From the NCBI GenBank assembly GCA_029564115.1, contig JAKQQP010000461.1, positions 1 to 25,106 on the forward strand: 25,106 bases of DNA, read 5' to 3'. The stretch comes from Candidatus Rifleibacteriota bacterium. Lineage in GTDB: Bacteria > Riflebacteria > Ozemobacteria > Ozemobacterales > Ozemobacteraceae. Shown here piece after piece: positions 4,446-12,787 of this stretch. The translations under genes and the position numbers were made by a program. The notes below the pieces were generated by a model. It was given only the letters and a program-made list of their open reading frames with translations. It ran no database searches and had not been told where the DNA came from. How positions within the stretch are numbered: the first letter of the stretch is position 1; every line of letters starts with the position of its first letter.

Positions 4446-7424
4446 ATGGTAAGCAGCATCAGTAGAAACTGGGTAGGCGGGCTTTCGAGTGGTCTCGACA
4501 CGCAATCGTTGATCGACCAGCTCATCAAAGCGGAGAGCTTTTCCAAGTTCAGCCTGCAAAGAAAGCGCAATACTATAACTTACCAGCGCGACATGCTTCA
4601 GGAGGTTAACCTGAAGCTGTTTGACCTGCAGAATAAAGCGACAGACCTGACTTTCAGCAAAACCTTCAATTCAAAAAAAATCGATTCGAGTGACCCGCGA
4701 ATTGTAAACGCCAGAGCCACTACTGAAGCGGCTATTGGCAGTTATACCGTTCATGTTAAGCAGATTGCCACCGCTACAAGTGTGGCGTCAAAAGCGAAAC
4801 TGGCCAGTTCTCTCGAACTTGGTCAGAACATCACTTCTGACAAGAAACTTGGCGGTTCTTCAACTACTCTCGATGCTCTTGGGGTGTCTCCCGACAACCT
4901 TGAGGTGCGCATCGTCGGTGGCGGTTCGGGTACCTTCAACATTACTCCGGGTGTCGATGGTTCGAATTCGGTCGAAGATATGGTTACGCTGATGAATGTC
5001 AGCATAGCGAACAAACCTGAACTGAAGGGCAAGCTGAATGTTTCTTTCGACGACAAGAGCAACAGGCTGAAATTCAACCTGCTCGATCCGAGCCTCAAAC
5101 TTGAGATTGCTGACAGCGGCACTTCGAATATTATTTCTTCGATGTTCGATGCCGGCGGGCAGATTGAACTCAATAAAGATATTCCGGTAAAAGATTCTGT
5201 TCTGAAAAATATCAGATCAGGCATGAACGCAACCCTTGCTGATCTTGGCATCAATCAGGGCACTTTCAATATTGAAAGAAGCGAAACCGGTATCAGTGAG
5301 GCATTTGATATTTCCGGTCTGTCGTCAGACACTTCAGTTTCCGATCTGTTAAGCTTTCTCAACAGGGAAATAGATACTCGTGGCAGTCTGGTCAAAGGTG
5401 GCGTTCCTACCGGTAATCCAGCTGATCGTCTGGTTGAGTTTCGCTTTGACTCTGCCAGCGGCAAACTGCGTCTTCTCAATACCAGCTCGGCAGATTCTTC
5501 TCAAATCCACATTACTGACGGTTCTGGTAACATGTCGGCGAAACTTTTCGGTTCAGCCAACAAAGTTTCGTTGCTCGACAAGGGCGAAAAGCTGGCCAGT
5601 GAGACTTTTGCTATTCCGGTAAGCTCTGGTACTTTTACGGTTGATGGAGTTCAAATCAGCGTTAATGCCCAGACTGACGATCTGCAGGGTGTTCTGTCGC
5701 GAATAACTGCTTTAACTGATATCAACGCCACTTACGATTCTGCCCGCGATGTCATCACTTTCACCCGCAAAGATGGCAGCAACGCCCCGATCGGGGTTGG
5801 CTCATCGACAGATACCAGTAACTTTCTCAGCGTTACCGGCATGATTGCCGGCAGCCAGGCCGCTGCCGCAAATTTGAGCAGTTCCGGCAATCTCGCTAAA
5901 ACCCTCGACCAGGTGAGAAATTCTGATCTGACAAGCGAATTCGGTGCGGTCGCCGGTACTCTGCGCGTTATGGTCAACGGTCAGGCCAATGATATCGCCT
6001 ATGATGGCAGCGAGTCTCTGCAGCAGATTCTCGACAAAGTTTCGGCGCTGAAGGGTGTTGAAAAAGCCTATTATGACGCTTCAACCGGTAAGGTTAATAT
6101 TATCGGTCAGGATAAAGGCGCTTCGGCAACTCTTGAAGTTCGCGATATCAATGGTGGTAACCTCGCTGCCTCTCTAGGTCTAGATACCGGTGCTGCGAGC
6201 GGTTCTGATTATGGCGCTTCATTGACCAGTTCAAGACCGATTTCTGAAGTTAAAACCTCTTCACCCCTCAATGCTGCAGGTTTTGCGAATTCGATTACCG
6301 CCGGAACTTTCAGCATCAACGGCGTGAAGTTTTATATCGGCAGTACTTCGAGTATGACCCTTGATTCATTGATCAGTTCGATCAACAGTAATGCTAAAGT
6401 AGGCGTTAAAGCTCATTACGATCCGACCAACGGCCAGTTTGTGCTCACTTCTACCGAAACCGGTAACCGTGCGGTTGCTCTGGGGGCTGCCGACGATACA
6501 AGTAATTTTCTTTCAGCCATGGGGTTGAGTGGTGCCGTTCAAAATGTAGGCAAAAATGCCATTTACAGCGTAGACGGGTTGTATGGTGGCGCTGATCAGG
6601 TCAGCCAGACCAACAGTGTTACCAATGCCATACCTGGTGTCACTTTCGACCTTTACAACGTTACCAGTGCCGCCGGCACTATTATCAACGTCGAAGCCGA
6701 TACCGAAGTAGCTTCTAAGGCTATCAGCGAATTTATCACTGCTTACAATGAAGTGACCGAACTCGTTTATTCGCGTCTTTCTGAAGAACGAGACTGGGAA
6801 TTAACCGCTCTGACCGACAGTGAAAGAAATGCTCTCAGCGATGCGGATCTCAAGGCATACGAAGATGCCTACAAAGTGGGTCTGCTTTCGGGCGACAATA
6901 CCCTGAGATCGGTCAGATCACAGATGCGCATGGTGATGTCTTCTATCGTCCCTGGTGTTGATAAGATGTTCGACAGCCTTTCTGACCTTGGTATCAACAC
7001 TGGCGCCGTTGGTTCTGATTACAAGGCCACAATGGTCGGAACTCTGCAGATAAGCAGTCAGGAGAAGCTTGAACAGGCTCTGCGCGAGAATCCTGACAAG
7101 GTTGCCGAACTTTTTAATCGCGATTCGACCGATCCAAACAAAATGGGTATTGCCAGACGTCTTAAATTCTCGCTCAATGAATTTACCCGGTCAGACGGTC
7201 TTCTGACGAAACGGGTTGGTCGCTCGGGTGTGGCTTCAAACAGCGAAATGGATAAACAGATCAGTTTGATCAACAGTCAGATAGCCACCCAGGAAGAACG
7301 CTTGAAGAGCAGAGAAGAAGCCCTGTTAAAGCAATTTGCCAGTCTTGAAACCGCTCTGACGAACTACCAGTCACAGGCGACTGCCTTTTCCAACCAGCTT
7401 TCGCAGTTGTCTGGAGGCAAGTAA
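4446..7424 (+). CDS. fliD: Flagellar filament cap protein FliD (extra-long)
   Basis: Encodes 992 residues, about twice the enterobacterial protein. AGGAGG lies 7 nt before the ATG. The N-terminal domain starts with the family signature G-L-S-S-G-L-D-T-Q-S-L-I-D-Q-L (residues 11-25), followed by a coiled coil to about residue 70. Five IN-type modules follow, each opening with G-T-F/L and closing with Y/F-D...S-G-K/Q, at about residues 162, 272, 395, 504 and 620. The C-terminal FliD domain starts near residue 690 (Y-S-V-D-G) and ends in a long coiled coil (about 930-990) ending S-N-Q-L-S-Q-L-S. FliD forms the pentameric or hexameric cap that folds flagellin at the filament tip. The extra modules would be surface-exposed on the cap and are the variable, often adhesive or antigenic, part. 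Confidence 0.95.
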   Translation: MVSSISRNWVGGLSSGLDTQSLIDQLIKAESFSKFSLQRKRNTITYQRDMLQEVNLKLFDLQNKATDLTFSKTFNSKKIDSSDPRIVNARATTEAAIGSYTVHVKQIATATSVASKAKLASSLELGQNITSDKKLGGSSTTLDALGVSPDNLEVRIVGGGSGTFNITPGVDGSNSVEDMVTLMNVSIANKPELKGKLNVSFDDKSNRLKFNLLDPSLKLEIADSGTSNIISSMFDAGGQIELNKDIPVKDSVLKNIRSGMNATLADLGINQGTFNIERSETGISEAFDISGLSSDTSVSDLLSFLNREIDTRGSLVKGGVPTGNPADRLVEFRFDSASGKLRLLNTSSADSSQIHITDGSGNMSAKLFGSANKVSLLDKGEKLASETFAIPVSSGTFTVDGVQISVNAQTDDLQGVLSRITALTDINATYDSARDVITFTRKDGSNAPIGVGSSTDTSNFLSVTGMIAGSQAAAANLSSSGNLAKTLDQVRNSDLTSEFGAVAGTLRVMVNGQANDIAYDGSESLQQILDKVSALKGVEKAYYDASTGKVNIIGQDKGASATLEVRDINGGNLAASLGLDTGAASGSDYGASLTSSRPISEVKTSSPLNAAGFANSITAGTFSINGVKFYIGSTSSMTLDSLISSINSNAKVGVKAHYDPTNGQFVLTSTETGNRAVALGAADDTSNFLSAMGLSGAVQNVGKNAIYSVDGLYGGADQVSQTNSVTNAIPGVTFDLYNVTSAAGTIINVEADTEVASKAISEFITAYNEVTELVYSRLSEERDWELTALTDSERNALSDADLKAYEDAYKVGLLSGDNTLRSVRSQMRMVMSSIVPGVDKMFDSLSDLGINTGAVGSDYKATMVGTLQISSQEKLEQALRENPDKVAELFNRDSTDPNKMGIARRLKFSLNEFTRSDGLLTKRVGRSGVASNSEMDKQISLINSQIATQEERLKSREEALLKQFASLETALTNYQSQATAFSNQLSQLSGGK

Positions 7425-7458
7425 CCTGAATATTCATAAAAATCTTGAAGGTGAAACT

Positions 7459-8070
7459 TTGGAAATATTATTGAACGGCACTCCTCTCGAAATTGAAGGT
7501 ATCGACAGCGAGGTAACCATTCTTCAGTTGATCGAAGTTGTTGAAGAATCGCTCAAGGGCACTGGCAGCACAGTTATTGAGATAATTCTCGATGGTGAAG
7601 CTTACAGCCCTGACGAAAGCGATAAGTTGTCGGAATTGCTGTTGGCGAGCTTTGCAAAAGTCGAGATAACGGCTGCAACAGCTACGGATATGGTTAGAGC
7701 CGCTTTTGAAGACGGTGAAGCAGGTGTCGATCACCTGGAAGAGCTGGCACATGCAGTTGCTTCGGAGCTGAGAATCGGCAAAATCAAGCCGGCCATGGAT
7801 AGCTACGTCGAGTTTGTCGATGGGGTGGAATGGTTGGTGACGATGCTCAATAACGCTCATCGCGCTTTTGCTGCCGGCATGGCGGAGTCCTCTGTCGAGG
7901 CGGATCGGCAGCAGTTACTGGTTCGGATGAGCGAACAGATGGCCGGTGTGCAATCTGCCCAGGAATCGGAAGACTGGGTTGGTGTTGCTGATATTCTCGA
8001 ATACGAGTTTCCTGAGATTTTTGTCGAAGCACGCCGCCTGATAGCCAAAATTCTTGAATGCAGCGGTTGA
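7459..8070 (+). CDS. Unknown flagellar-operon protein, 203 residues
   Basis: Starts at TTG 7459, with GAAGGTGA 5 nt upstream; no ATG or GTG sits in an equivalent position. Residues 1-70 look like a small alpha/beta (beta-grasp-like) domain with alternating hydrophobic strands: E-I-L-L-N-G-T-P-L near residue 2 and V-I-E-I-I-L-D-G near residue 39. Residues 75-203 are acidic and all-helical, with a long central helix region (A-F-A-A-G-M-A-E). No Cys pairs, signal peptide or membrane segment is visible. It lies 34 nt after fliD and 3 nt before maf, so it is translated with both. A chaperone for FliD, like FliT, or a partner of Maf is possible from position and helix content, but no family is recognised. 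Confidence 0.85.
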   Translation: MEILLNGTPLEIEGIDSEVTILQLIEVVEESLKGTGSTVIEIILDGEAYSPDESDKLSELLLASFAKVEITAATATDMVRAAFEDGEAGVDHLEELAHAVASELRIGKIKPAMDSYVEFVDGVEWLVTMLNNAHRAFAAGMAESSVEADRQQLLVRMSEQMAGVQSAQESEDWVGVADILEYEFPEIFVEARRLIAKILECSG

Positions 8071-8073
8071 TGA

Positions 8074-10014
8074 ATGAATAATGAAATGCTCAACAGGAAT
8101 CTGAATGCTTTGCGCCGGCACCCCGGCGCTTTCAGTGTCGTATGTGAGGCAGTGAAAACATGGCGTTCGGCTTCTTATCTCGTTGAGCAGGCCAAAACCG
8201 GCCACCCGGCCTTGATCTGCCAGGTCGAAGGGCAGCGGGCGGTGTCTTACCACAGTCGTTATGACCCGGTTAAAGAGGCCGAGAAGCAGGTGCAGGCCGG
8301 TTATGATGGCCAGACGCACGCAATGTTGCTGGGCTTTGGTCTCGGTTATATGGCTGAGCAATTACTCAGCAGGCTTACGCAAAGGGTAGCCGGGCCACAA
8401 CTGTTCGTTATCGAGCCAGATGCTGGAGTTTTTCTTGCGGCGTTGCAGGCTAGAGATCTTACCAGTTTTCTCAACGACAGCCGGGTAAGCCTGAGCGTCG
8501 GTTTGACAGCTGATGAAGTGGGGGAGCTGTGGAGCACGAACCTCGACTGGACGGCTCTTGAACGCCTGGCGATCGTCGACCATCCGCCTTCTGTGGGCAG
8601 GTTTAAACAATATTTTGAGCGCTTGGTCGAAAAAATCAGGTATCTGTGTAATCGTTCCAAGGGTAATCTTGTCACTCTCATGCATGCCGGTTTTGAATTT
8701 CATTCCAATTATTTTGCCAACCTCGCCGCCGGCTTTGAGTTGCCCGGAGTAGAGCGTCTTTTCGATCGCTTTAAGGGTGTTCCGGCTGTGGTTGTGGCTG
8801 CGGGGCCGTCTCTCGACCGCAATATGCATCTTCTTAAAGATGTTAAGGGGCGTTTTCCGATTGTGGCGGTTGATACTGCCCTCAGGCAGCTTGTTGCCAA
8901 CGGCATCAAGCCTGATATCGTCTGTGCTGCCGACCCTTCTTACGAGAATTCGCTCGATTTTGTCGGCGTCGAGAACGAAACCGATGTGGTGCTGGCGGTC
9001 GAACCCATGACTCACCCCGATATATTCGCCAGTTTCAAGGGGCCGAAAATGCTGATGACTTTCGGCGGTGGTCTGCACCCGGTTTTTAAAGACATGCGCG
9101 AACCGGTCGGCACTCTCGGGTGCTGGGGTTCTATCGCTACGACTGTATTTGATCTGGTTCGCCGTCTTGGGGCGGATCCGATCGTTTTTCTCGGGCTCGA
9201 CCTGTCGTTTCAGGATGGGCGATTGCATGCCCGTGGCTCTTATTCTGACGACCTGTTTTTTGAAAAAGTGCATCAGTTCACTTCGATCGAACATGAAGCG
9301 GCTGATTATATCAATACCCGCGGAGTTTTTAAGTTTGCGCGGGCCGATGGCGCTGTTCTTTACACAGACCAGAATATGAAGTTGTACAAAGACTGGTTTG
9401 AAGATCAGTTTCGTCAGACTTCTGCCCGCATTATCAATGCCACTGAAGGCGGTATTGTCGATAAATACGTTGAAAGAATGCCTTTTGCGAAGGTAATCGA
9501 GCAGTTTGCAGACAAAGCTGCTCCGGTTGCGGCAATTATCGGCGAAGCTTTGACTAAACCGGTTAAGGTTGATCGGCAGGCTTTGCTGAACCGCCTTGCC
9601 GGTTTCAAGAAGATGCTTCTGCAGAACGAAAACGCGGCAAGGCGTGCCGTTTCGGCCTGCCGTAAACTTCTGAGTTCTTCTGCGAATGTTGTTGCCGATA
9701 ACCTCGATGGCCGTGCCCGCGCCGAGTTTTTTGACGTTCTGCAGCTGCATGATGCTATCTGCAGTGACAAAGATCTGTTCCCGTGGTTTTCAGTTCACCA
9801 GACACGCTTTATCACTCGTCACACAATGGAAATACAGAGCCTCAAAGGAAACTCTGATACGACCGTCGAGCAGTGGCTGCGGCAGATTCTTGAATTTTTT
9901 GCCGCTCTCGACAGATTTCATGAATATCAGATCCCTTTGCTGCAACAGGCGATTGATTCCCTCAACAGGCAAAACAAATCGAAAAACGGTTCTGAGGGAG
10001 AGTTAATGCAATGA
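8074..10014 (+). CDS. maf: Motility accessory factor (Maf, DUF115/MAF_flag10), nonulosonic acid transferase
   Basis: Encodes 646 residues, typical for Maf proteins. The central DUF115 domain (about residues 235-400) shows V-V-V-A-A-G-P-S-L-D, then V-D-T-A-L-R-Q-L, G-I-K-P-D-I-V, A-A-D-P and F-L-G-L-D-L-S-F. These are the nucleotide-sugar binding core related to archaeal MptE and sialyltransferase-like folds. The N-terminal ~200 residues include L-G-F-G-L-G-Y near residue 90, usual for the family; the C-terminal ~200 residues are helical. Maf proteins attach pseudaminic or legionaminic acid to flagellin Ser/Thr in the cytoplasm before export. The pse genes at 19757-25106 would supply the donor. 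The gene overlaps fliS by 4 bp and has no strong ribosome site, so coupling to the upstream gene is likely. Confidence 0.9.
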   Translation: MNNEMLNRNLNALRRHPGAFSVVCEAVKTWRSASYLVEQAKTGHPALICQVEGQRAVSYHSRYDPVKEAEKQVQAGYDGQTHAMLLGFGLGYMAEQLLSRLTQRVAGPQLFVIEPDAGVFLAALQARDLTSFLNDSRVSLSVGLTADEVGELWSTNLDWTALERLAIVDHPPSVGRFKQYFERLVEKIRYLCNRSKGNLVTLMHAGFEFHSNYFANLAAGFELPGVERLFDRFKGVPAVVVAAGPSLDRNMHLLKDVKGRFPIVAVDTALRQLVANGIKPDIVCAADPSYENSLDFVGVENETDVVLAVEPMTHPDIFASFKGPKMLMTFGGGLHPVFKDMREPVGTLGCWGSIATTVFDLVRRLGADPIVFLGLDLSFQDGRLHARGSYSDDLFFEKVHQFTSIEHEAADYINTRGVFKFARADGAVLYTDQNMKLYKDWFEDQFRQTSARIINATEGGIVDKYVERMPFAKVIEQFADKAAPVAAIIGEALTKPVKVDRQALLNRLAGFKKMLLQNENAARRAVSACRKLLSSSANVVADNLDGRARAEFFDVLQLHDAICSDKDLFPWFSVHQTRFITRHTMEIQSLKGNSDTTVEQWLRQILEFFAALDRFHEYQIPLLQQAIDSLNRQNKSKNGSEGELMQ

Positions 10015-10439
10015 GTAACCCGTATACCCAGAATGCTGCTTATCGAAAAACGCAGGTGGAGACAGCTTCGCCTGAGGCCCTCATATTGATGCTTTATGAC
10101 GGGGCGCTGCGATTTATGGGGCAGGCAGAGATTGCTTTCGAAGAAAAGAATATCGAGCAGATCAGCAATATGCTGTTGCGTGTTCAGGCTATATTTGCCG
10201 AACTCATGAGCGCCCTCGATAAAGAGAAAGGCGGCGAAATTGCCGTGAATCTCGAACGTCTCTATGTGTTCTTTCTCGAGAAGCTCGGCGAAGCGAACGT
10301 TAAAAAAGACATCAAACCCATGCTGGAAATCAAGCCGCTGGTACAAAACTTGCGCAATACATGGGAAGAAGCCATGCAGAAGCTGCAGACTTCACAGCAG
10401 ATAACGCCGCCGCGCCCGCGATTGAACGTGGCAGTTTAA
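10011..10439 (+). CDS. fliS: Flagellin export chaperone FliS
   Basis: Encodes 142 residues. The start overlaps the maf stop as ATGA, and GAGGGAGAG lies about 11 nt upstream. The N-terminal signature N-P-Y...A-Y-R-K-T-Q-V-E-T-A-S-P-E-A-L-I-L-M-L-Y-D-G-A (residues 3-34) is diagnostic, followed by the four-helix bundle and the A-L-D-K-E-K-G-G-E-I-A-V-N-L loop (about 68-82). FliS binds the flagellin C-terminus, prevents early polymerisation and delivers it to FlhA. Residues 128-142 are a Pro/Arg-rich tail beyond the usual end. Confidence 0.95.
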   Translation: MSNPYTQNAAYRKTQVETASPEALILMLYDGALRFMGQAEIAFEEKNIEQISNMLLRVQAIFAELMSALDKEKGGEIAVNLERLYVFFLEKLGEANVKKDIKPMLEIKPLVQNLRNTWEEAMQKLQTSQQITPPRPRLNVAV

Positions 10440-10461
10440 GCCAGAAAGGCAGGTGAGTTTA

Positions 10462-10644
10462 TTGTCCGCAATCAATTCTGTAGGCAGTAATGGTGCAGCA
10501 ACCGCCGAACTGATGAAAATTCTCGAAAGTAATCAGCAGGCAACCGTAGAACTGGCCGAAAAGATGGTTAAAATGGCAACTGGTGCCAGAGTCGCCGAGG
10601 CCGAAGCAACAGGCCTGGGCAGGGCAATTGACCTCTATGCCTGA
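10462..10644 (+). CDS. Small YjfB-like putative motility protein
   Basis: Encodes 60 residues from TTG 10462, which has AGGTGA 5 nt upstream; a GTG at 10453 would add three residues but sits only 3 nt after its AAAGG. The same AGGTGA-TTG arrangement starts the gene at 7459. The protein is one Ala/Glu/Met-rich helix (A-E-L-M-K-I-L-E, then E-L-A-E-K-M-V-K-M-A) ending G-L-G-R-A-I-D-L-Y-A. This resembles the short YjfB putative motility family, which ends in a Gly-Asn-x-Ile/Val-Asp motif. As the last gene before the operon terminator it probably has a flagellar role, but none is established. Confidence 0.7.
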   Translation: MSAINSVGSNGAATAELMKILESNQQATVELAEKMVKMATGARVAEAEATGLGRAIDLYA

Positions 10645-10684
10645 TTTTTATCTTTTTTTTGCCGGTGGTTTGCGGTAAGATTTT

Positions 10685-10720
10685 GCCGGGTATCTTCATT
10701 GATACCCGGCTTAATTTTGT
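10685..10720 (+). terminator. Rho-independent terminator of the flagellar operon
   Basis: GCCGGGTATC (10685-10694), loop TTCATT and GATACCCGGC (10701-10710) form a perfect 10-bp stem, followed by the T-rich TTAATTTTGTTT. It begins 41 nt after the YjfB-like gene. The next gene's ribosome site starts at 10723, so the terminator isolates that gene unless read-through occurs. Confidence 0.85.
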
Positions 10721-10734
10721 TTGGGGAGATCGTT

Positions 10735-12393
10735 ATCAGCACCGGTATCATTTTTTACGTAAGCGGGTTGAAGAACCTGTACCGCAGCGATGTTGACCTG
10801 CAGAGTCCTGTGGTTGGTGGCCTGACTGCCCTCGAAATCCTTTTTAAACGGTTCCAGGGGCGCGGGAGTATTGCCGGAATGGTTCTTTCTTTGCCTGACA
10901 GCGAAAAATACGTTTCTCTGGCCGGGCAGGCCGAAATTCTCGGAATAAAAGTCAGCCGGTTCGCTGCGGCTTCGATTCAGGAAAAGCCTCTGGCGTTGCA
11001 GCAGCAGCGCTGGAACCTGGAAGATGACAGCGGTAACGATACCTGGCTGGGTGCAGCATTTGCTCAGGCGATAACTGAAATGGGCTGGCAGACCGCAATT
11101 ATGGTGCCTCTGACAAACCTTCTGGTTGAGCCTGATGCCGTGTTTTCGAGTCTTGTTCTGCATCGGCGTGAGTCTTTCGATATGACTGCCGCCGAAGAAC
11201 GCATCTGTGGCGCTGCCTGGTATATATTTGAAGCAGACCTTATCAACGGGCTGATGAAAAGTCATGCCGAGCTGATGTGGGCCCGCGGCGGTCTGGCGTG
11301 GGCGCTGCGCAAACCGTTGTACCCGTTTAAAATTGGTGCTTATCACTGCCCCAGAACCAGACCAGGCGTTGTCGCAGATTTGCGTTTGAATTCAAATCGT
11401 GCATTTCACACACTTTCAGTGGCCGCTGGTGCCGAATTCGCCTCCTCAGACTTTTCATACGATGAATGGCTTGCTAATTCTGGCTGGCAGGTCGCCTGGT
11501 GTGATTTTGCGCCGTTGATTATCAATGTTGAACCGGCCAGTCTATGTCAGGCTTCCTGTTTTGCCTGTGTCTACCCGCAAATGCAGCGTGAAAAACTGCT
11601 GATGACCCCCGAAATTTTTTCCCGAATCATAGATTCGTTCGACCCTGGTGATGACTGTCGATGGGTGTTTTCTGGTATGGGCGAGCCTTTGCTCAACCCT
11701 TTCATCGATCAGATGATTGCCAGAACCGCAAAGTTCAGTTCCATGCTGGTAACTTCGCTTCAAAAACTGCCGGTTGCCGATTTTCCGTATTCTGCTGTCG
11801 ATCAGATAAGAATCAGCACTGATGCTCTCACTGAAGAAGACTTCCGGCAGCGCCGTAACGGTTGTATCTGGCAAAACATCGAAAGCTTTCTCGATCTGGC
11901 CAGAGTTCGCAAACAAAGCGACAGCAAGGCTTTCCCTGAAATTGGCGTGAGTTGTTTGCGGCACCGGTTATCTGAAGCGCAGTTGCAGTCGTTTATCAAT
12001 TACTGGAAACAGGTTGTAAGGCCTGTGTTCAGAGAGCATTTTTTTCGTTGGCCGTTCGATACCGTTTCTGAGGCGATACAGTGGTTTCAGATCCTCGGTG
12101 AGGCTGAGTTTTTAAAAGCTCATACCCGGACTTCGCTGGTCGATTTTACGCCGGTTCGGCGCCGCCCCTGCCGCAATGCAACTCTTAGCCTGACGGTGCT
12201 CAGCGATGGTGGCGTGACGATTTGCCCTTATGATTTTGAGGGCCGGCATGTTTTTGCCAACGTCAAAGATGCTTCGCTCAAAGAAATCTGGCACTCTGAA
12301 TCCGCCAGAAACTTCAGAAACAAACATCTGCAGCTGCAACTCGAGACCACACCGGATTGTCAGAGTTGCCCCGACTGGTATCACCCTGTTTGA
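10735..12393 (+). CDS. Radical SAM/SPASM protein with SpsF-like N-terminal domain (spiro-SPASM-like)
   Basis: The frame is open from upstream of 10699. GGGGAG (10723-10728) points to ATC at 10735, 6 nt on; TTGs at 10699 and 10717 lie in or at the terminator and lack ribosome sites, and TTG 10768 would cut the domain. From 10735 the protein has 552 residues. The N-terminal ~230 residues resemble an SpsF/NTP-transferase fold (G-I-I-F-Y-V-S-G-L, then V-V-G-G-L-T-A-L-E-I-L-F) without the R-x-G-S-x-R-L-P-G-K nucleotide loop. A radical SAM core begins with C271-x3-C275-x2-C278 and has G-M-G-E-P-L-L-N-P. A SPASM domain near the C-terminus has P-C-R-N, T-I-C-P-Y-D and D-C-Q-S-C. This layout matches the spiro-SPASM proteins known from spirochaetes; their substrate is unknown. 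Location directly after maf/fliS suggests flagellar or sugar modification (inference). Confidence 0.85.
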   Translation: MSTGIIFYVSGLKNLYRSDVDLQSPVVGGLTALEILFKRFQGRGSIAGMVLSLPDSEKYVSLAGQAEILGIKVSRFAAASIQEKPLALQQQRWNLEDDSGNDTWLGAAFAQAITEMGWQTAIMVPLTNLLVEPDAVFSSLVLHRRESFDMTAAEERICGAAWYIFEADLINGLMKSHAELMWARGGLAWALRKPLYPFKIGAYHCPRTRPGVVADLRLNSNRAFHTLSVAAGAEFASSDFSYDEWLANSGWQVAWCDFAPLIINVEPASLCQASCFACVYPQMQREKLLMTPEIFSRIIDSFDPGDDCRWVFSGMGEPLLNPFIDQMIARTAKFSSMLVTSLQKLPVADFPYSAVDQIRISTDALTEEDFRQRRNGCIWQNIESFLDLARVRKQSDSKAFPEIGVSCLRHRLSEAQLQSFINYWKQVVRPVFREHFFRWPFDTVSEAIQWFQILGEAEFLKAHTRTSLVDFTPVRRRPCRNATLSLTVLSDGGVTICPYDFEGRHVFANVKDASLKEIWHSESARNFRNKHLQLQLETTPDCQSCPDWYHPV

Positions 12394-12420
12394 GGCTGGT
12401 TAGTTTATTTGGGCGGGGTG

Positions 12421-12429
12421 TGGTAAAAT
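12421..12429 (+). promoter_or_regulatory. Extended -10 promoter of the pterin dehydratase gene
   Basis: TGG-TAAAAT fits an extended -10; the surrounding GTGTGGTA is identical to that before 2383. The -35 region (near 12401) is poor. Transcription from about 12436 would leave a 15-nt leader carrying GGGAGG. The promoter lies between the radical SAM gene and its neighbour. Confidence 0.45.
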
Positions 12430-12450
12430 TATCGGTATGGGAGGAAAAAT

Positions 12451-12771
12451 ATGACAGAACACCGTGTTTGCGTTCCTTGTTCTTCTGATGTGCCGCCTCT
12501 CGAACGGGAGGCCTGCGAAACCTATCTTGCCGGGTTGCCGGAGTGGCAGCTCGATGCCGATGCTACCGAAATTGTCAGAAAATTTACTTTTAAAGATTTT
12601 ACTCAGGCAATGGATTTTGCTGTCAAGGTCGGTCGCTTGTGTGACGAAATGGGGCATCACCCGGTTTTGACCGTTGGCTGGGGCTTTTGCCGGGTCAGAT
12701 TCAAGACTTCTAAGATTAATGGCCTGCACAAGAACGATTTCGTGATGGCGGCACACGTGAACCATCTTTGA
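12451..12771 (+). CDS. phhB: 4a-hydroxytetrahydrobiopterin dehydratase (pterin carbinolamine dehydratase)
   Basis: Encodes 106 residues, the normal family length; GGGAGG lies 6 nt before the ATG. The enzyme dehydrates 4a-hydroxytetrahydropterin formed by aromatic amino acid hydroxylases. The active-site block E-M-G-H-H-P (H69, H70, P71) is followed by V-G-W-G, V-R-F-K-T and G-L-H-K-N-D-F, all conserved. The N-terminus has P-L-E-R-E-A and L-P-E-W-Q-L as usual. No hydroxylase gene is present here, and homologues in bacteria without one may recycle other pterins, so the physiological substrate is open. The N-terminal C-V-P-C pair is common in this family. Confidence 0.93.
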   Translation: MTEHRVCVPCSSDVPPLEREACETYLAGLPEWQLDADATEIVRKFTFKDFTQAMDFAVKVGRLCDEMGHHPVLTVGWGFCRVRFKTSKINGLHKNDFVMAAHVNHL

Positions 12772-12787
12772 CTTGGAGTCGGGTAAT

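Noticed and set aside
9692..9703. GCCGATAA inside maf as a sigma-28 promoter
   Set aside because: No TAAA-like box lies 15-16 nt upstream and no gene starts shortly downstream; likely chance. The same applies to GCCGATAA near 20946 and on the minus strand near 14606.
8362..9750. Open frame of 462 codons on the minus strand
   Set aside because: It lies fully inside maf, which has clear DUF115 motifs; the antisense translation shows no domain and no ribosome site.
10699..10719. TTG codons 10699 and 10717 as starts of the radical SAM gene
   Set aside because: They sit in the loop or tail of a strong terminator and have no ribosome site; GGGGAG lies downstream of both.
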